Below are positions 41,873 to 50,957 of a DNA stretch of 64,000 bases, piece by piece. The translations under genes were made by a program, and so were the position numbers. The notes below the pieces were generated by a model, which worked only from the letters and a program-made list of their open reading frames with translations, ran no database searches and was not told where the DNA came from. This DNA comes from Pollutibacter soli (GTDB lineage: Bacteria > Bacteroidota > Bacteroidia > Chitinophagales > Chitinophagaceae): contig JARJHS010000004.1 of assembly GCA_029269725.1 (NCBI GenBank), positions 1-64,000 of the forward strand. The letters run 5' to 3'. The first letter of the stretch is position 1. Every line of letters starts with the position of its first letter.

Positions 41873-43420
41873 ATGAAAAAGTTATTTTTCTATTTATCAG
41901 CGATAGCGGCAGTCTTCGCCTTCGGATACTCGTGCTCGAAAAATGTTGAATACCGCACACAGAATGCGCCTGCTTTACAGCCATCAAAAAATGATGAAAA
42001 TGCAGGCAACTGGAAACCAGTTTTGCTGACAGCGCCGGATGAATTTGCTGTGCCTGCACCAGGTGCAACAGGTACACCGGACTATATTGCACAGATTAAT
42101 GAGATGAAGTCATGGCAGCAAAACATGTCGAAAGCAGATCAGCAGTCCGTAAAATACTGGAGTGCCGGTGCTGTTCTTCGCTGGAATGAAATTCTTCGTG
42201 AGCTGGTTGCAAAATTCAATTTGCCGCCTTATCAGAACCCCGATGGTACTTACCCGGTTCCGAATGCAGCTAACCCATTGGCATATCCGTATTTCCCTTT
42301 TGCAAATCCACCATATGCCGCCAGAGCTTACGCCTATGTGAGTGCTGCGCAGTATGACGCATTGATCGCTGCGTTTCATTATAAAAAACTGTACAACAGG
42401 AAAGCCCCTTACGCAGTTGATTCGAGTGTGAAAACACTGGTACCACGTTCTGATCTTTCATCTTATCCTTCTGAAGATGCAGTAGTGGCAGGAGCAGCAT
42501 CTGAAATGATGAAACTGTTGTTTCCGGGTTCACAGGATTACATCAATAAAAAAATGGAAGAACATGTTCATGCAAGAATGATGGCAGGGGTGAATGTGAG
42601 AAGTGATATCGATGCTGGCCTTGCACTGGGTCGTGCTGTGGCTCAGAAATTCATTGCCCGCGGAAGGACAGATCGTGCAGGTGCCGCCGGTGGAAATGCA
42701 GCGATGTGGAAACAACTTGAAGACGACTGTATTGCTCGTGGGGAAACACCGTGGTATAGTCTCGAGACGCCGAAACGTCCTCCAATGCTTCCTGCCTTTG
42801 GTAAAGTGAAGTCTCTCCTGTTAGATTCAATGACACTGATCTCTTTACGACCTGGCCCACCACCTTCTACCAATAGTGAATTGATGGGGAAAGAGATAAA
42901 GGAAATTTATGATATCGTCACCAAACCCACACGCGAGCAAATTGCTATCGTACATCATTGGGCTGATGGAGTAGGGACCTCTACTCCTCCGGGTCACTGG
43001 AATGAAATTGCAGCTGAAGACTGGATCAAGGAAAAATACAGCGAACCCCGTTGGGCACGCAATATGGCTCTGCTCAATATTGCAATGATGGATGCCGCCA
43101 TCGTTTGCTGGGATACAAAATACTTTTATTTCAATCCCAGGCCTAGTCAGATGGATAAGAATATCAAAACAGCAACTGGTGTCCCCAATTTCCCTGCCTA
43201 TATTTCGGGCCATTCTACATTCAGCGGTGCTGCAGCTACAATTCTCGGACATATCTTACCGTCACGGGCAAACGCTTATGATGCGATGGCTACGGAAGCT
43301 TCACTCTCAAGAATGTACGGTGGAATTCATTACCGTTCTGATTGTGAGAAGGGGCTTGAAGTGGGAATAAACATTGGAGCAAAAGCTGTTGACCGCGCTA
43401 AGATTGACGGCGCAGAATAA
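41873..43420 (+). CDS. Vanadium-dependent haloperoxidase-type protein (second copy)
   Basis: A 515-residue paralogue-like protein with signal (MKKLFFYLSAIAAVFAFGYSC), possibly a lipoprotein. The active site is complete: K416-(x6)-R423-P in KYFYFNPRP, S445-G446-H447 in YISGHS, S479-R480-(x5)-H486 in SRMYGGIHYRSD. The helical N-terminal part is about 65 residues longer than in the first copy. Having both copies intact and in one gene run suggests distinct, non-redundant roles. Halide versus phosphate specificity cannot be read from the motifs alone. Confidence 0.85.
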   Translation: MKKLFFYLSAIAAVFAFGYSCSKNVEYRTQNAPALQPSKNDENAGNWKPVLLTAPDEFAVPAPGATGTPDYIAQINEMKSWQQNMSKADQQSVKYWSAGAVLRWNEILRELVAKFNLPPYQNPDGTYPVPNAANPLAYPYFPFANPPYAARAYAYVSAAQYDALIAAFHYKKLYNRKAPYAVDSSVKTLVPRSDLSSYPSEDAVVAGAASEMMKLLFPGSQDYINKKMEEHVHARMMAGVNVRSDIDAGLALGRAVAQKFIARGRTDRAGAAGGNAAMWKQLEDDCIARGETPWYSLETPKRPPMLPAFGKVKSLLLDSMTLISLRPGPPPSTNSELMGKEIKEIYDIVTKPTREQIAIVHHWADGVGTSTPPGHWNEIAAEDWIKEKYSEPRWARNMALLNIAMMDAAIVCWDTKYFYFNPRPSQMDKNIKTATGVPNFPAYISGHSTFSGAAATILGHILPSRANAYDAMATEASLSRMYGGIHYRSDCEKGLEVGINIGAKAVDRAKIDGAE

Positions 43421-43432
43421 AATTTCGATAGT

Positions 43433-43486
43433 GCTGATAAGGCGACCGGTAAACCAGTGATGGACCTTGCCTGTCGCTTTATCGGC
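43433..43486. other. Long hairpin between haloperoxidase and TonB receptor genes
   Basis: GCTGATAAGGCGAC (43433-43446) and GTCGCTTTATCGGC (43473-43486) form a 14-bp stem with two G-U pairs. The 26-nt loop contains a small GGT/ACC inner hairpin. No T-run follows, so it is not a classical terminator; it may act in RNA processing or stability between the two halves of the block. Confidence 0.6.
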
Positions 43487-43633
43487 AATTTAACTTTACA
43501 TTTTGCTTTTCGTATACTCATAACCGGCGTCTGTACCTCTCCTGGTTCTCCAATTGTTGGTGAAGATTAATTTTTACCGGTTAAAGCAGGTATCTGCCTG
43601 CGTCATTTCGTCATTTTTTTGATCTGGTTTTAT

Positions 43634-45844
43634 ATGCAAATAAAACATCAGTACAAGGCTGCGTTTGTAGCAGGGATGTTATTTTTTTCCACTAAACTCC
43701 TTGCGCAGGTGGATAGTATCAGGGTAAAAGATCTGGACAGTATCCGTATCACTTCAATATTACGAACGCCTTTGCTTCAAACTTTACCTGACGTAAAAGG
43801 CACATATCTGTATGCCGGGAAAAAAACCGAAGTGATCAATCTCAGCAGGTTGGATGTGAACAGGGTTAATAACAATCCCCGCCAGATTTTTGGAAAAGTA
43901 CCCGGAGTATTTGTGTATGAAAATGATGGTTCCGGTAACCAGGTGAATATTTCATCCAGGGCACTTGATCCGCACCGTTCATGGGAATTAAATGTAAGGC
44001 ATAACGATGCGATGATTAATTCAGATCTGTATGGATATCCCGCCGCGCATTTTAATGCACCGATGGAATCTGTTGAGAGAATTGAAATTGTTCGTGGTAG
44101 CGGCGCATTGCAATACGGCGCACAGTTTGGTGGGATGATGAACTATGTCACTAAAGAAGGCGACAGCACTCGTCCGTTTAGTTTCGAAACAAAAAATGCC
44201 GCAGGAACCAATGGCCTGTTCAGCACATTCAATGCAGTTGGCGGAACGAAGGGGAAAGTTCAGTATTACGCCTATGCGAATTATCGCAGATCTGATGGAT
44301 GGAGAGATAACAGCGGATACAATTATTTTGCAGGACATGTGCATCTGAATTACCAGATCAGCAATCGCCTGAGGTTGCGCGTTGAGTACAATTATATGGA
44401 TTATGTGAACCATGTAAACGGCGGCTTGACTGATGCGCAGTTCGCAGTCAATCCTCAACAGAGTACACGCAATAGAAATTATTACAGCCCTACTATTCAT
44501 GTTCCGATGATCAGACTGGATTATGATATCAATCCAAGTACCCAGGTTAATTTTATCAGCTCTGCAGTACTCGGATCAAGAAACAGTGTACAGTTTATTG
44601 CCTTATCAACTGTTGCGGATACAATTAATGCTGCAACCGGAGAATACAACCCACGCCAGGTTGATCGTGATTTTTACCACAGTTACAGTAATGAAGTCAG
44701 GCTCAGGAAAAATTATAATCTCCGGGGTTTACAACATACCCTCGTCACCGGACTTCGTTATATCAACAATGATCTCAATCGAAAACAACTCGGGAAAGGA
44801 ACAACCGGTGCTGATTATGACCTAAGTTTGACTGATCCCAACTGGGGTCGCGACATGCATTTCAAAACACAGAATCTTTCCGTATTTGCGGAAAACCTTT
44901 TTCGCATCACACCAGCGTTAACCCTTACTGCAGGTGCACGGGGCGAGTTTGGTGATACAAAGATGACTGGCTATATCTACAATTATGATCCGGAGAAAAT
45001 TCCTGTTGATATCAGTCACAAATTTGTGTTGCTCGGTTTTGGTGGAGAATATCGGTTGAAAAACGGATGGAATGCATTTGCAAACTGGACTCAATCTTAC
45101 AGACCTGTAGTATTTGCTGATATCATTCCTGCGAGTTCGCTGATACGGATCGATCCAAATATCAAAGATGCTCATGGCCATACAAGTGAACTTGGAATCC
45201 GTGGAAAGTCAGGTAACTTTTTCGATTTTAACCTGACACTGTTTAATGTCCGTTACAACAACAGGGTTGGATCAGTTGTGTTGACAGACAATACCGGTAC
45301 TTACACTTACAAGACAAATACAGGAAATTCAAGAGCTACCGGTTTCGAATTGTATGCAGAATTTCAGCCAATAAGATGGTTGATCCGTCAGAAGTCCAAA
45401 TACAAGCTTTCCGTATTTACTTCAACAGCATATATTCATGCTCGTTATCTCAGTGGTTCCAGTGTGTCCGGCGGTGTAAACAAGGATATTTCAGGAAACC
45501 GCGTCCAGGTTTCACCGGAATGGATTACAAAAAATGGTATTACTGCAGGATACAAGGGATTCTCTACAACATTTCAATTTACTTATACCGGCGATGCATA
45601 TGCTGATGCGTTGAATACCCGCGAACCAAATGCTCCCGGTACTGTTGGTTTAGTACCTTCCTATGGAATTTTCGATTGGAATTTTACTTATGTTTTTCGT
45701 AAGTACGTTACCCTGAACCTTTTAATGAATAACATTTTTGATAAGCACTATTTCACTGAGAGGCCCTGGTTTTTCCCTGGTCCCGGAGGAATTTATCCTT
45801 CCGATGGCAGGTCCGTGATATTGTCGGTTGGAGTAGCGCTATAA
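43634..45844 (+). CDS. TonB-dependent receptor (FecA-like)
   Basis: An outer-membrane gated channel of 736 residues. Signal peptide MQIKHQYKAAFVAGMLFFSTKLLA, then a plug domain with PRQIFGKVPGVFVYENDGSGNQVNISSRALDP and VERIEIVRGSGALQYGAQFGGMMNYVTKEGD, followed by the 22-strand barrel ending in YPSDGRSVILSVGVAL. The sequence is of the FecA type and has no SusC-like carboxypeptidase domain, so it is more likely a metal-chelate receptor than a glycan receptor. It follows the haloperoxidase genes after a 213-bp gap and may import the metal or product connected with them. Confidence 0.9.
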   Translation: MQIKHQYKAAFVAGMLFFSTKLLAQVDSIRVKDLDSIRITSILRTPLLQTLPDVKGTYLYAGKKTEVINLSRLDVNRVNNNPRQIFGKVPGVFVYENDGSGNQVNISSRALDPHRSWELNVRHNDAMINSDLYGYPAAHFNAPMESVERIEIVRGSGALQYGAQFGGMMNYVTKEGDSTRPFSFETKNAAGTNGLFSTFNAVGGTKGKVQYYAYANYRRSDGWRDNSGYNYFAGHVHLNYQISNRLRLRVEYNYMDYVNHVNGGLTDAQFAVNPQQSTRNRNYYSPTIHVPMIRLDYDINPSTQVNFISSAVLGSRNSVQFIALSTVADTINAATGEYNPRQVDRDFYHSYSNEVRLRKNYNLRGLQHTLVTGLRYINNDLNRKQLGKGTTGADYDLSLTDPNWGRDMHFKTQNLSVFAENLFRITPALTLTAGARGEFGDTKMTGYIYNYDPEKIPVDISHKFVLLGFGGEYRLKNGWNAFANWTQSYRPVVFADIIPASSLIRIDPNIKDAHGHTSELGIRGKSGNFFDFNLTLFNVRYNNRVGSVVLTDNTGTYTYKTNTGNSRATGFELYAEFQPIRWLIRQKSKYKLSVFTSTAYIHARYLSGSSVSGGVNKDISGNRVQVSPEWITKNGITAGYKGFSTTFQFTYTGDAYADALNTREPNAPGTVGLVPSYGIFDWNFTYVFRKYVTLNLLMNNIFDKHYFTERPWFFPGPGGIYPSDGRSVILSVGVAL

Positions 45845-45916
45845 TTTATAACCTTCAATTGTAAATCCTGTCCGGAGACTGTGCATCGGCTTCCAGGCAA
45901 ACAATAGCATCAAGGA

Positions 45917-47056
45917 ATGAAAAAATTATTCTTCTTCGGTATTCTTGGTCTCATATTGTTCGAGATCGCCAATGTATTTTTTATCATGCCGATGCCAGGC
46001 AGTCAGCGCATGAACAGTATCGATCTTGCCTACTTCCTCTATCGCTGGCGATGGGCATTTCGTGTGCTCTTTGCTGTTATGATTATTGTGGGTCTGCTTA
46101 GGGCAAACTGGAAAAGAAAGTGGGTTCCTGCAGTTGCGTTGCTTCCTTTACTGGGGATCGCCTATATGTTCAATTTTGTGATGTCGGCGGATCATATGTT
46201 CTATCAGCCTTCTCACCTGATCATGAAGACTTCCGCAGAAAACAAAACCGATACTGCAAGAGTAATCATCGGGGTTACAAATAATGGTGAGGCAAAAGCT
46301 TACCCGGTACAATATATCGGCTATCATCACCAGGTAATGGATACGGTTGGCGGTAAGCCGTTGATTATAACCTATTGTACAGTCTGCCGAACGGGTCGTG
46401 TGTACGAACCTCTGGTGAATGGTCAGCCGGAAACTTTTCGGTTGGTTGGTATGGATCATTTCAATGCTATGTTTGAAGATAAATCTACAGGAAGCTGGTG
46501 GCGGCAGGTAAACGGAGAAGCAATTGCTGGTAAAATGAAAGGGACTTTCCTGCCAACAGTACTACATACGCAAACATCTCTCAAAACATGGCTCAGTCTT
46601 TATCCTGATTCTTACATCATGCAACCCGATCCTGATTTTGTTGCCGGTTATGATTCCACATTTAAATATGAAAGCGGAAAAAGTAAAAGTTCGCTCACGG
46701 GAACGGATAGTTTATCCTGGAAAGACAAGTCCTGGGTTGTCGGTGTAAAGAACGGTGCGAATGCAAAGGCCTATGACTGGAATATGCTTAAGGAAAAACG
46801 ATTGATACAGGACATAGTCGGTCAGGATTCGCTGCTGTTGTTGCTTGCAAATGACGACAGAAGTTTTTTTGTTTTCAGAAAGCCGATGGGAGCAAGCGTT
46901 GAATTTTTAAACGATACTCTTAAGATCAACGGAAAAAATTTCCGACTAGACGGGAAAGGCATTGACACAACAGCTCAGCTTCAACGTGTACTGGCTTCCC
47001 AGGAGTTCTGGCATAGCTGGAAAACATTTTATCCGGAAACTAAAATCTACGAATAA
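45917..47056 (+). CDS. DUF3179 domain-containing membrane protein
   Basis: A 379-residue protein with three N-terminal membrane helices (to about residue 95). The soluble part is DUF3179: GVTNNGEAKAYPVQYIGYHHQVMD, TYCTVCRTGRVY with the pair C154/C157, MDHFNAMFEDKSTGSWWRQVNGEAIAG. The CxxC could bind metal or carry a redox function; the family is uncharacterised. The protein likely faces the periplasm. It ends the block, 72 bp after the TonB receptor. Confidence 0.85.
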   Translation: MKKLFFFGILGLILFEIANVFFIMPMPGSQRMNSIDLAYFLYRWRWAFRVLFAVMIIVGLLRANWKRKWVPAVALLPLLGIAYMFNFVMSADHMFYQPSHLIMKTSAENKTDTARVIIGVTNNGEAKAYPVQYIGYHHQVMDTVGGKPLIITYCTVCRTGRVYEPLVNGQPETFRLVGMDHFNAMFEDKSTGSWWRQVNGEAIAGKMKGTFLPTVLHTQTSLKTWLSLYPDSYIMQPDPDFVAGYDSTFKYESGKSKSSLTGTDSLSWKDKSWVVGVKNGANAKAYDWNMLKEKRLIQDIVGQDSLLLLLANDDRSFFVFRKPMGASVEFLNDTLKINGKNFRLDGKGIDTTAQLQRVLASQEFWHSWKTFYPETKIYE

Positions 47057-47114
47057 AAAGCCGATCGGATCAGATCAGGCTCCTGTTGCATAACTTAGGG
47101 TCTAATTATTCCAT

Positions 47115-48758
47115 ATGAGGTGGTTAATCAGTTTTTATTTGTGCACGGTAACTTTATCTGTATTTGCACAACCGCAGACACCCGATAAAATTTATGGCGA
47201 CCTGTTTAAAGATGTTCAGCTTTCCGGGATTTTCCCGGATGGAAAAACATTTGTCGATGCCATTCCTAAAAAAGATCCTTCTGAAATTGTTAAGAAATAC
47301 AAAGAGATAAAAGCAAATCCTGCTATTAAATTCTCGCTCGAACTTTTTATTCAGGAGAATTTTGATCTTCCAAAAACGCCGCAGCTGAATTATGTACAAC
47401 AGGAAAAAGATGTTGTTCAGCATATCCGGAATCTCTGGTCAGTATTAAAAAGAGATCCTGATCAAGCCATTAATGGAAGTTCCTTGCTGCCATTACCTAA
47501 TCAATACATCGTGCCAGGCGGAAGATTCAGGGAGGTATATTACTGGGATTCCTATTTCACAATGCTTGGCTTAAAAGAAAGCGGTGAAACGAAACTGATT
47601 GAGAACATCATAAAGAATTTTTCTTTTATGATCAATCAGTATGGGCATATTCCCAATGGAAACCGCAGCTACTATCTGAGCCGCTCGCAACCTCCGTTTT
47701 ACTGCCTGATGATTGAACTACTTGCAGACATAAAAGGTGCAGATGCATACACGGACTATCTTTCAGCACTTGAAAAAGAATATCAATACTGGATGGCGGG
47801 AGCGGAAAAACTACAGACTGGCCAGGCAGTTAACAGGGTTGTTAAACTTGATGATGGTTCAGTGTTGAACAGGTATTGGGACGAACTCGATATTCCACGA
47901 CAGGAAAGTTATAAAGTTGATGTGGAGACAGTTGGAAAAGCATCGGAATTATTTATTGCCAGCAGCACATTTAAAAATGATCGTGAAAAAAATCGCGCAC
48001 TCGAACCTTTTCAGAAAAACCTTAATCGTCATTTGCGTGCAGGTGCTGCGAGTGGATGGGACTTCAGCAGCCGTTGGTTTTCCGATCACCAGAACATAAC
48101 AACGATCCACACTACAGACTTTGTTCCTGTTGATCTGAACAGCCTGATGTACCAGATGGAAATGACTTTGCAAACTGCTTATTCCAAAATGCGGGCTGCT
48201 TCCCCACAAACTCAGGCCGGATATGTTTCAAAAGCAGGTGAGTATGGCCGTAAAGCAGCAGCGAGAAAAGCCGCAATAGAAAAATATTGCTGGAATGAGA
48301 AAGAAGGGTTTTATGCTGACTATGATTTCGTTCAGAAAAAAATAAATGATCAGCTGACGTTAGCAGGAATGTTTCCTCTGTTTCTGAAAGTTGCTTCTGC
48401 TGATCATGCCGGCAAAGAAAAAAATATTGTGATGGAAAAATTGCTGAGAGACGGCGGGCTTCTCACAACAGGAAATACTACCGGCCAGCAATGGGATGCA
48501 CCCAATGGTTGGGCGCCGTTGCAATGGGTAGCTATCAAAGGTTGCGATAACTATGGATTTTTGCCTGAAGGATACACTCTTGCAGAAAGATGGGTTGTGC
48601 TCAATAAAGCCGTTTATGCGCGCACCGGGAAACTGATGGAAAAGTACAATGTGGTCGACACCAAACTCGATGCCGGTGGAGGTGAATATCCTTCGCAGGA
48701 TGGTTTTGGCTGGACTAATGGCGTATTACTTGCGCTGATTGCAAAATATAATCTCTGA
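47115..48758 (+). CDS. treA: Periplasmic alpha,alpha-trehalase (GH37)
   Basis: The 547-residue enzyme splits trehalose to two glucose. Signal peptide MRWLISFYLCTVTLSVFA. Both trehalase signatures are present: PGGRFREVYYWDSYF near 135 and QWDAPNGWAPLQW near 456. The general acid Asp lies in GWDFSSRW and the base Glu in GGGEYPSQDGFGWTNG. Length and domain order match TreA of proteobacteria. Two hairpin terminators follow. Confidence 0.93.
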   Translation: MRWLISFYLCTVTLSVFAQPQTPDKIYGDLFKDVQLSGIFPDGKTFVDAIPKKDPSEIVKKYKEIKANPAIKFSLELFIQENFDLPKTPQLNYVQQEKDVVQHIRNLWSVLKRDPDQAINGSSLLPLPNQYIVPGGRFREVYYWDSYFTMLGLKESGETKLIENIIKNFSFMINQYGHIPNGNRSYYLSRSQPPFYCLMIELLADIKGADAYTDYLSALEKEYQYWMAGAEKLQTGQAVNRVVKLDDGSVLNRYWDELDIPRQESYKVDVETVGKASELFIASSTFKNDREKNRALEPFQKNLNRHLRAGAASGWDFSSRWFSDHQNITTIHTTDFVPVDLNSLMYQMEMTLQTAYSKMRAASPQTQAGYVSKAGEYGRKAAARKAAIEKYCWNEKEGFYADYDFVQKKINDQLTLAGMFPLFLKVASADHAGKEKNIVMEKLLRDGGLLTTGNTTGQQWDAPNGWAPLQWVAIKGCDNYGFLPEGYTLAERWVVLNKAVYARTGKLMEKYNVVDTKLDAGGGEYPSQDGFGWTNGVLLALIAKYNL

Positions 48759-48761
48759 CGT

Positions 48762-48792
48762 ACCGGTCATTCACTTCAGTGTTCCGGTTTTT
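48762..48792 (+). terminator. First trehalase terminator
   Basis: ACCGG ... CCGGT with an inner CACT/AGTG stem, followed by T5, directly after the stop codon. Confidence 0.65.
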
Positions 48793-48793
48793 A

Positions 48794-48812
48794 ATTTCAG
48801 TTTTCAGTTTCT
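48794..48812. repeat. Short CAGTTTT heptamer array
   Basis: Two units of CAGTTTT / CAGTTTC with a 7-bp period between the two terminators of the trehalase gene. Confidence 0.45.
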
Positions 48813-48878
48813 TTCGTGCTTACTTTATTTGGCAAAATCCCAGAACTATTCAATTTATTTTTGCAAAAATTACTACTT

Positions 48879-48902
48879 CCGGAATGCCGGTTCCGGTTTT
48901 TT
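48879..48902 (+). terminator. Second trehalase terminator
   Basis: CCGGAA and TTCCGG pair around a 6-nt loop, followed by T6. Backup for the terminator directly after the gene. Confidence 0.7.
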
Positions 48903-49142
48903 GCAGTTTTTACTTTTGTTTCCGTTAAATCAATCCCTTATTGGCAAAATCTGCTACTGTTTTAAACAAGGCTGCAATTCTTCGGTTGAAAATGGCGTGA
49001 CCGCCTGATATTTTTGAATTGACAGCCGTTGTACCGGAACACCAGTTTAATCTAACCAATATGACTCCCCTTGAGAAAGATTATTCACACATTGTTATCC
49101 TGTATCATCATTCGATTGATAGGTAATCGTCCTTTATAGCTG
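48903..49142. other. Intergenic region before the decayed lipoprotein copy
   Basis: No gene, terminator or repeat with clear meaning is seen here. The last part may be the eroded signal-peptide region of the pseudogene that follows. Confidence 0.4.
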
Positions 49143-49667
49143 ATGATTGCCGTGATCGCTTTTACATCCTATGGAACACTCGGATATATTTCTCTAGTAT
49201 CACCTCAAAACCTCCCGCTTAAAGGAAAAAAGGATATACGCACAAATATGTTTTACGGTACAGGCGGAAGAAGTGAAGGAGTTAACCTGAACAGCGGTAA
49301 GAGTGTATCTGGTTCCTTTAAGGGTAGTTTTTGGGGTGTAGTTGTTCCGTGTATCTTCTAATAGAACCAGCACCAACTATTACTGAAGGAACTGGGAAGT
49401 AGGAGTTGGAGATTTAAAAATGATGGTACCCAAAACAGGAATAAGGCACCAGTTATTTGCGGGTGTCGTCCTCAATTTTAGAATCGTGGAGTTTGTATAT
49501 GAGAGAAACAGAACTTATGGAACGAAATAACATCAGTCAATAGTTTTCATATTTTATTTCGGCCACATTGCATTTCGGAATAACAGAAAATTTTTCAATA
49601 GGTATTACCGTTCTTACACCGGAAAAAGAAAGTCAAAATAAAGCGCAATGCAACAAACCGCTTTGAA
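49143..49667 (+). pseudogene. Decayed copy of the downstream lipoprotein gene
   Basis: Three reading frames in turn encode pieces similar to the intact protein at 49733-50584. First YISLVSPQNLPLKGKKDIRTNMFY aligns with YIYGVTPQNLPALKKQGDFEIDAFY. From 49378 (+1 frame) NWEVGVG and PKTGIRHQLFAGV align with NWEAGTG and PKNKIYFQIFGGV. From 49544 (+2 frame) LHFGITENFSIGIT aligns with VHFHFNDYFSMAVA. Two frame changes and several stops make it non-functional. About 300 bp are missing compared with the intact gene. Confidence 0.75.
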
Positions 49668-49732
49668 TTGAAATCAATGAATCAGTTTGCATATCACGCA
49701 GCATTTTGAACATAATAAAGCACTATCTAAGT

Positions 49733-50584
49733 ATGAAATTTGTTTCCACGATAATTGTAGTTGTTGCTATATGTATCCTGAGCTCCTGTAACTCACCTCG
49801 TTATATTTATGGCGTAACCCCACAGAACCTGCCTGCTTTAAAAAAGCAGGGTGATTTTGAGATCGATGCGTTTTACAGTACAAACGGCCCTGAGGCTTAT
49901 ACCGATGATATTGAAAGCAATGGATACTCAAAAGGTTTTGATGGTAATGCCGCAGTTGCAATAACCAATCACTGGGCTGTTACCGGGTCTCTCGGTTATC
50001 GCTGGGAAAGGTCAATTTATGACGATTACTACTCAGGATCCGGCAATCTCACCGCTGCTAAAGTCGATTATTATCGCATGAACTGGGAAGCAGGTACAGG
50101 ATATTTTGCTTCGATCCATCCTAAAAACAAAATATACTTCCAGATTTTTGGAGGTGTAGGGGGTGGAAGATATTCGATGGACGACCTGAACAGAGTAGAT
50201 CCCAACAATCCTTCTGGCGGTCTTGCGCTGACGCGTTTTCATGATGCAGATGTATTCCGTTTTTATCTGCACCCTGCCGTACATTTTCATTTCAATGATT
50301 ATTTTTCTATGGCTGTCGCCGGGAAAATGACGAATGTGCACTATTCAAATGTGAGAACTGACTATAGTTTACTTGAACAGGAGAACTACAGGCTTCTTGC
50401 ATTGGAGGGTAAAACTTTCACCATGTTTGAACCTTGCATTGATTTGAAATTCAGAATTCCTGAAGCAGAATGGATTTCGCCTCATATGCAAATGGGATTC
50501 AGCACATATCTGAGCAACTACGATACACGGAAGTTTAATTTTTCAATAGGACTCGCTTTTTTGAATCCGCGAAAATCCAGGTAA
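49733..50584 (+). CDS. Lipoprotein with outer-membrane-barrel features, unknown function
   Basis: The 283-residue protein starts at MKFVSTIIVVVAICILSSC, a good lipoprotein signal (LSSC). The frame is open 9 codons upstream, without signal-peptide value. After SPRYIYGVTPQNLPALKKQGDFEIDAFY it consists of alternating strands (WAVTGSLGYRWE, KIYFQIFGGVGGGRYSM, ISPHMQMGFSTYLSNYD, KFNFSIGLAFLNPRKSR). No family is recognised. It lies between two decayed copies of itself, showing local tandem duplication and loss. Confidence 0.7.
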   Translation: MKFVSTIIVVVAICILSSCNSPRYIYGVTPQNLPALKKQGDFEIDAFYSTNGPEAYTDDIESNGYSKGFDGNAAVAITNHWAVTGSLGYRWERSIYDDYYSGSGNLTAAKVDYYRMNWEAGTGYFASIHPKNKIYFQIFGGVGGGRYSMDDLNRVDPNNPSGGLALTRFHDADVFRFYLHPAVHFHFNDYFSMAVAGKMTNVHYSNVRTDYSLLEQENYRLLALEGKTFTMFEPCIDLKFRIPEAEWISPHMQMGFSTYLSNYDTRKFNFSIGLAFLNPRKSR

Positions 50585-50624
50585 AAAGGACAATTCACCT
50601 GATCCGAACAGACCAGCGATAATA

Positions 50625-50783
50625 ATGTGTGAAACATGCCTTAATCTGAAATTCCGAGTACCGTGAGCTAGACGGATTGCTCCGCACATTCAAACCGGAT
50701 TCAGCAGTTATGTTGAGAATTACGACACTGAAAAATTCAATTTTTCCATTGGTATCACATGTATGCGACCCATTAAAAAATGA
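50625..50783 (+). pseudogene. Decayed C-terminal copy of the upstream lipoprotein gene
   Basis: The frame read from 50628 gives CETCLNLKFRVP, one stop, then RRIAPHIQTGFSSYVENYDTEKFNFSIGI and a final stop at 50783. It aligns with EPCIDLKFRIP, ISPHMQMGFSTYLSNYDTRKFNFSIGL of the intact protein. Only the last quarter of the gene remains. Confidence 0.75.
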
Positions 50784-50957
50784 GATCTGTCTAAGTTCTT
50801 CGATAATATGATTGCAATCATGCAAGAAGTTTATTCAAACCTTATTTATATTCTAAAACTCCTCAGAATGTGATAGGACGGCTGTTTTGCTCCTGCCTCC
50901 CCGCTCCTTACTCCTGCCTATTTTATCTATCTTTAGCGCTGATATTTTTCAATTGCC
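50784..50957. other. Upstream region of icmF with heptamer array and weak promoter
   Basis: Heptamers GCTCCTG, CCTCCCC, GCTCCTT, ACTCCTG occupy 50889-50919. TATCTTTA at 50928-50935 is one base away from the -7 consensus and lies 23 bp before the icmF ATG; the array lies where the -33 region would be. Confidence 0.45.

Noticed and set aside
43619-43634. Sequence like the TPP riboswitch 3' part before the TonB receptor
   Set aside because: The CTGAGA part and the required stems are absent; the similarity is a few bases only.
49143-49361. Independent 72-residue gene
   Set aside because: Its product aligns only with part of the next gene, and neighbouring frames continue the alignment, so it is a pseudogene.
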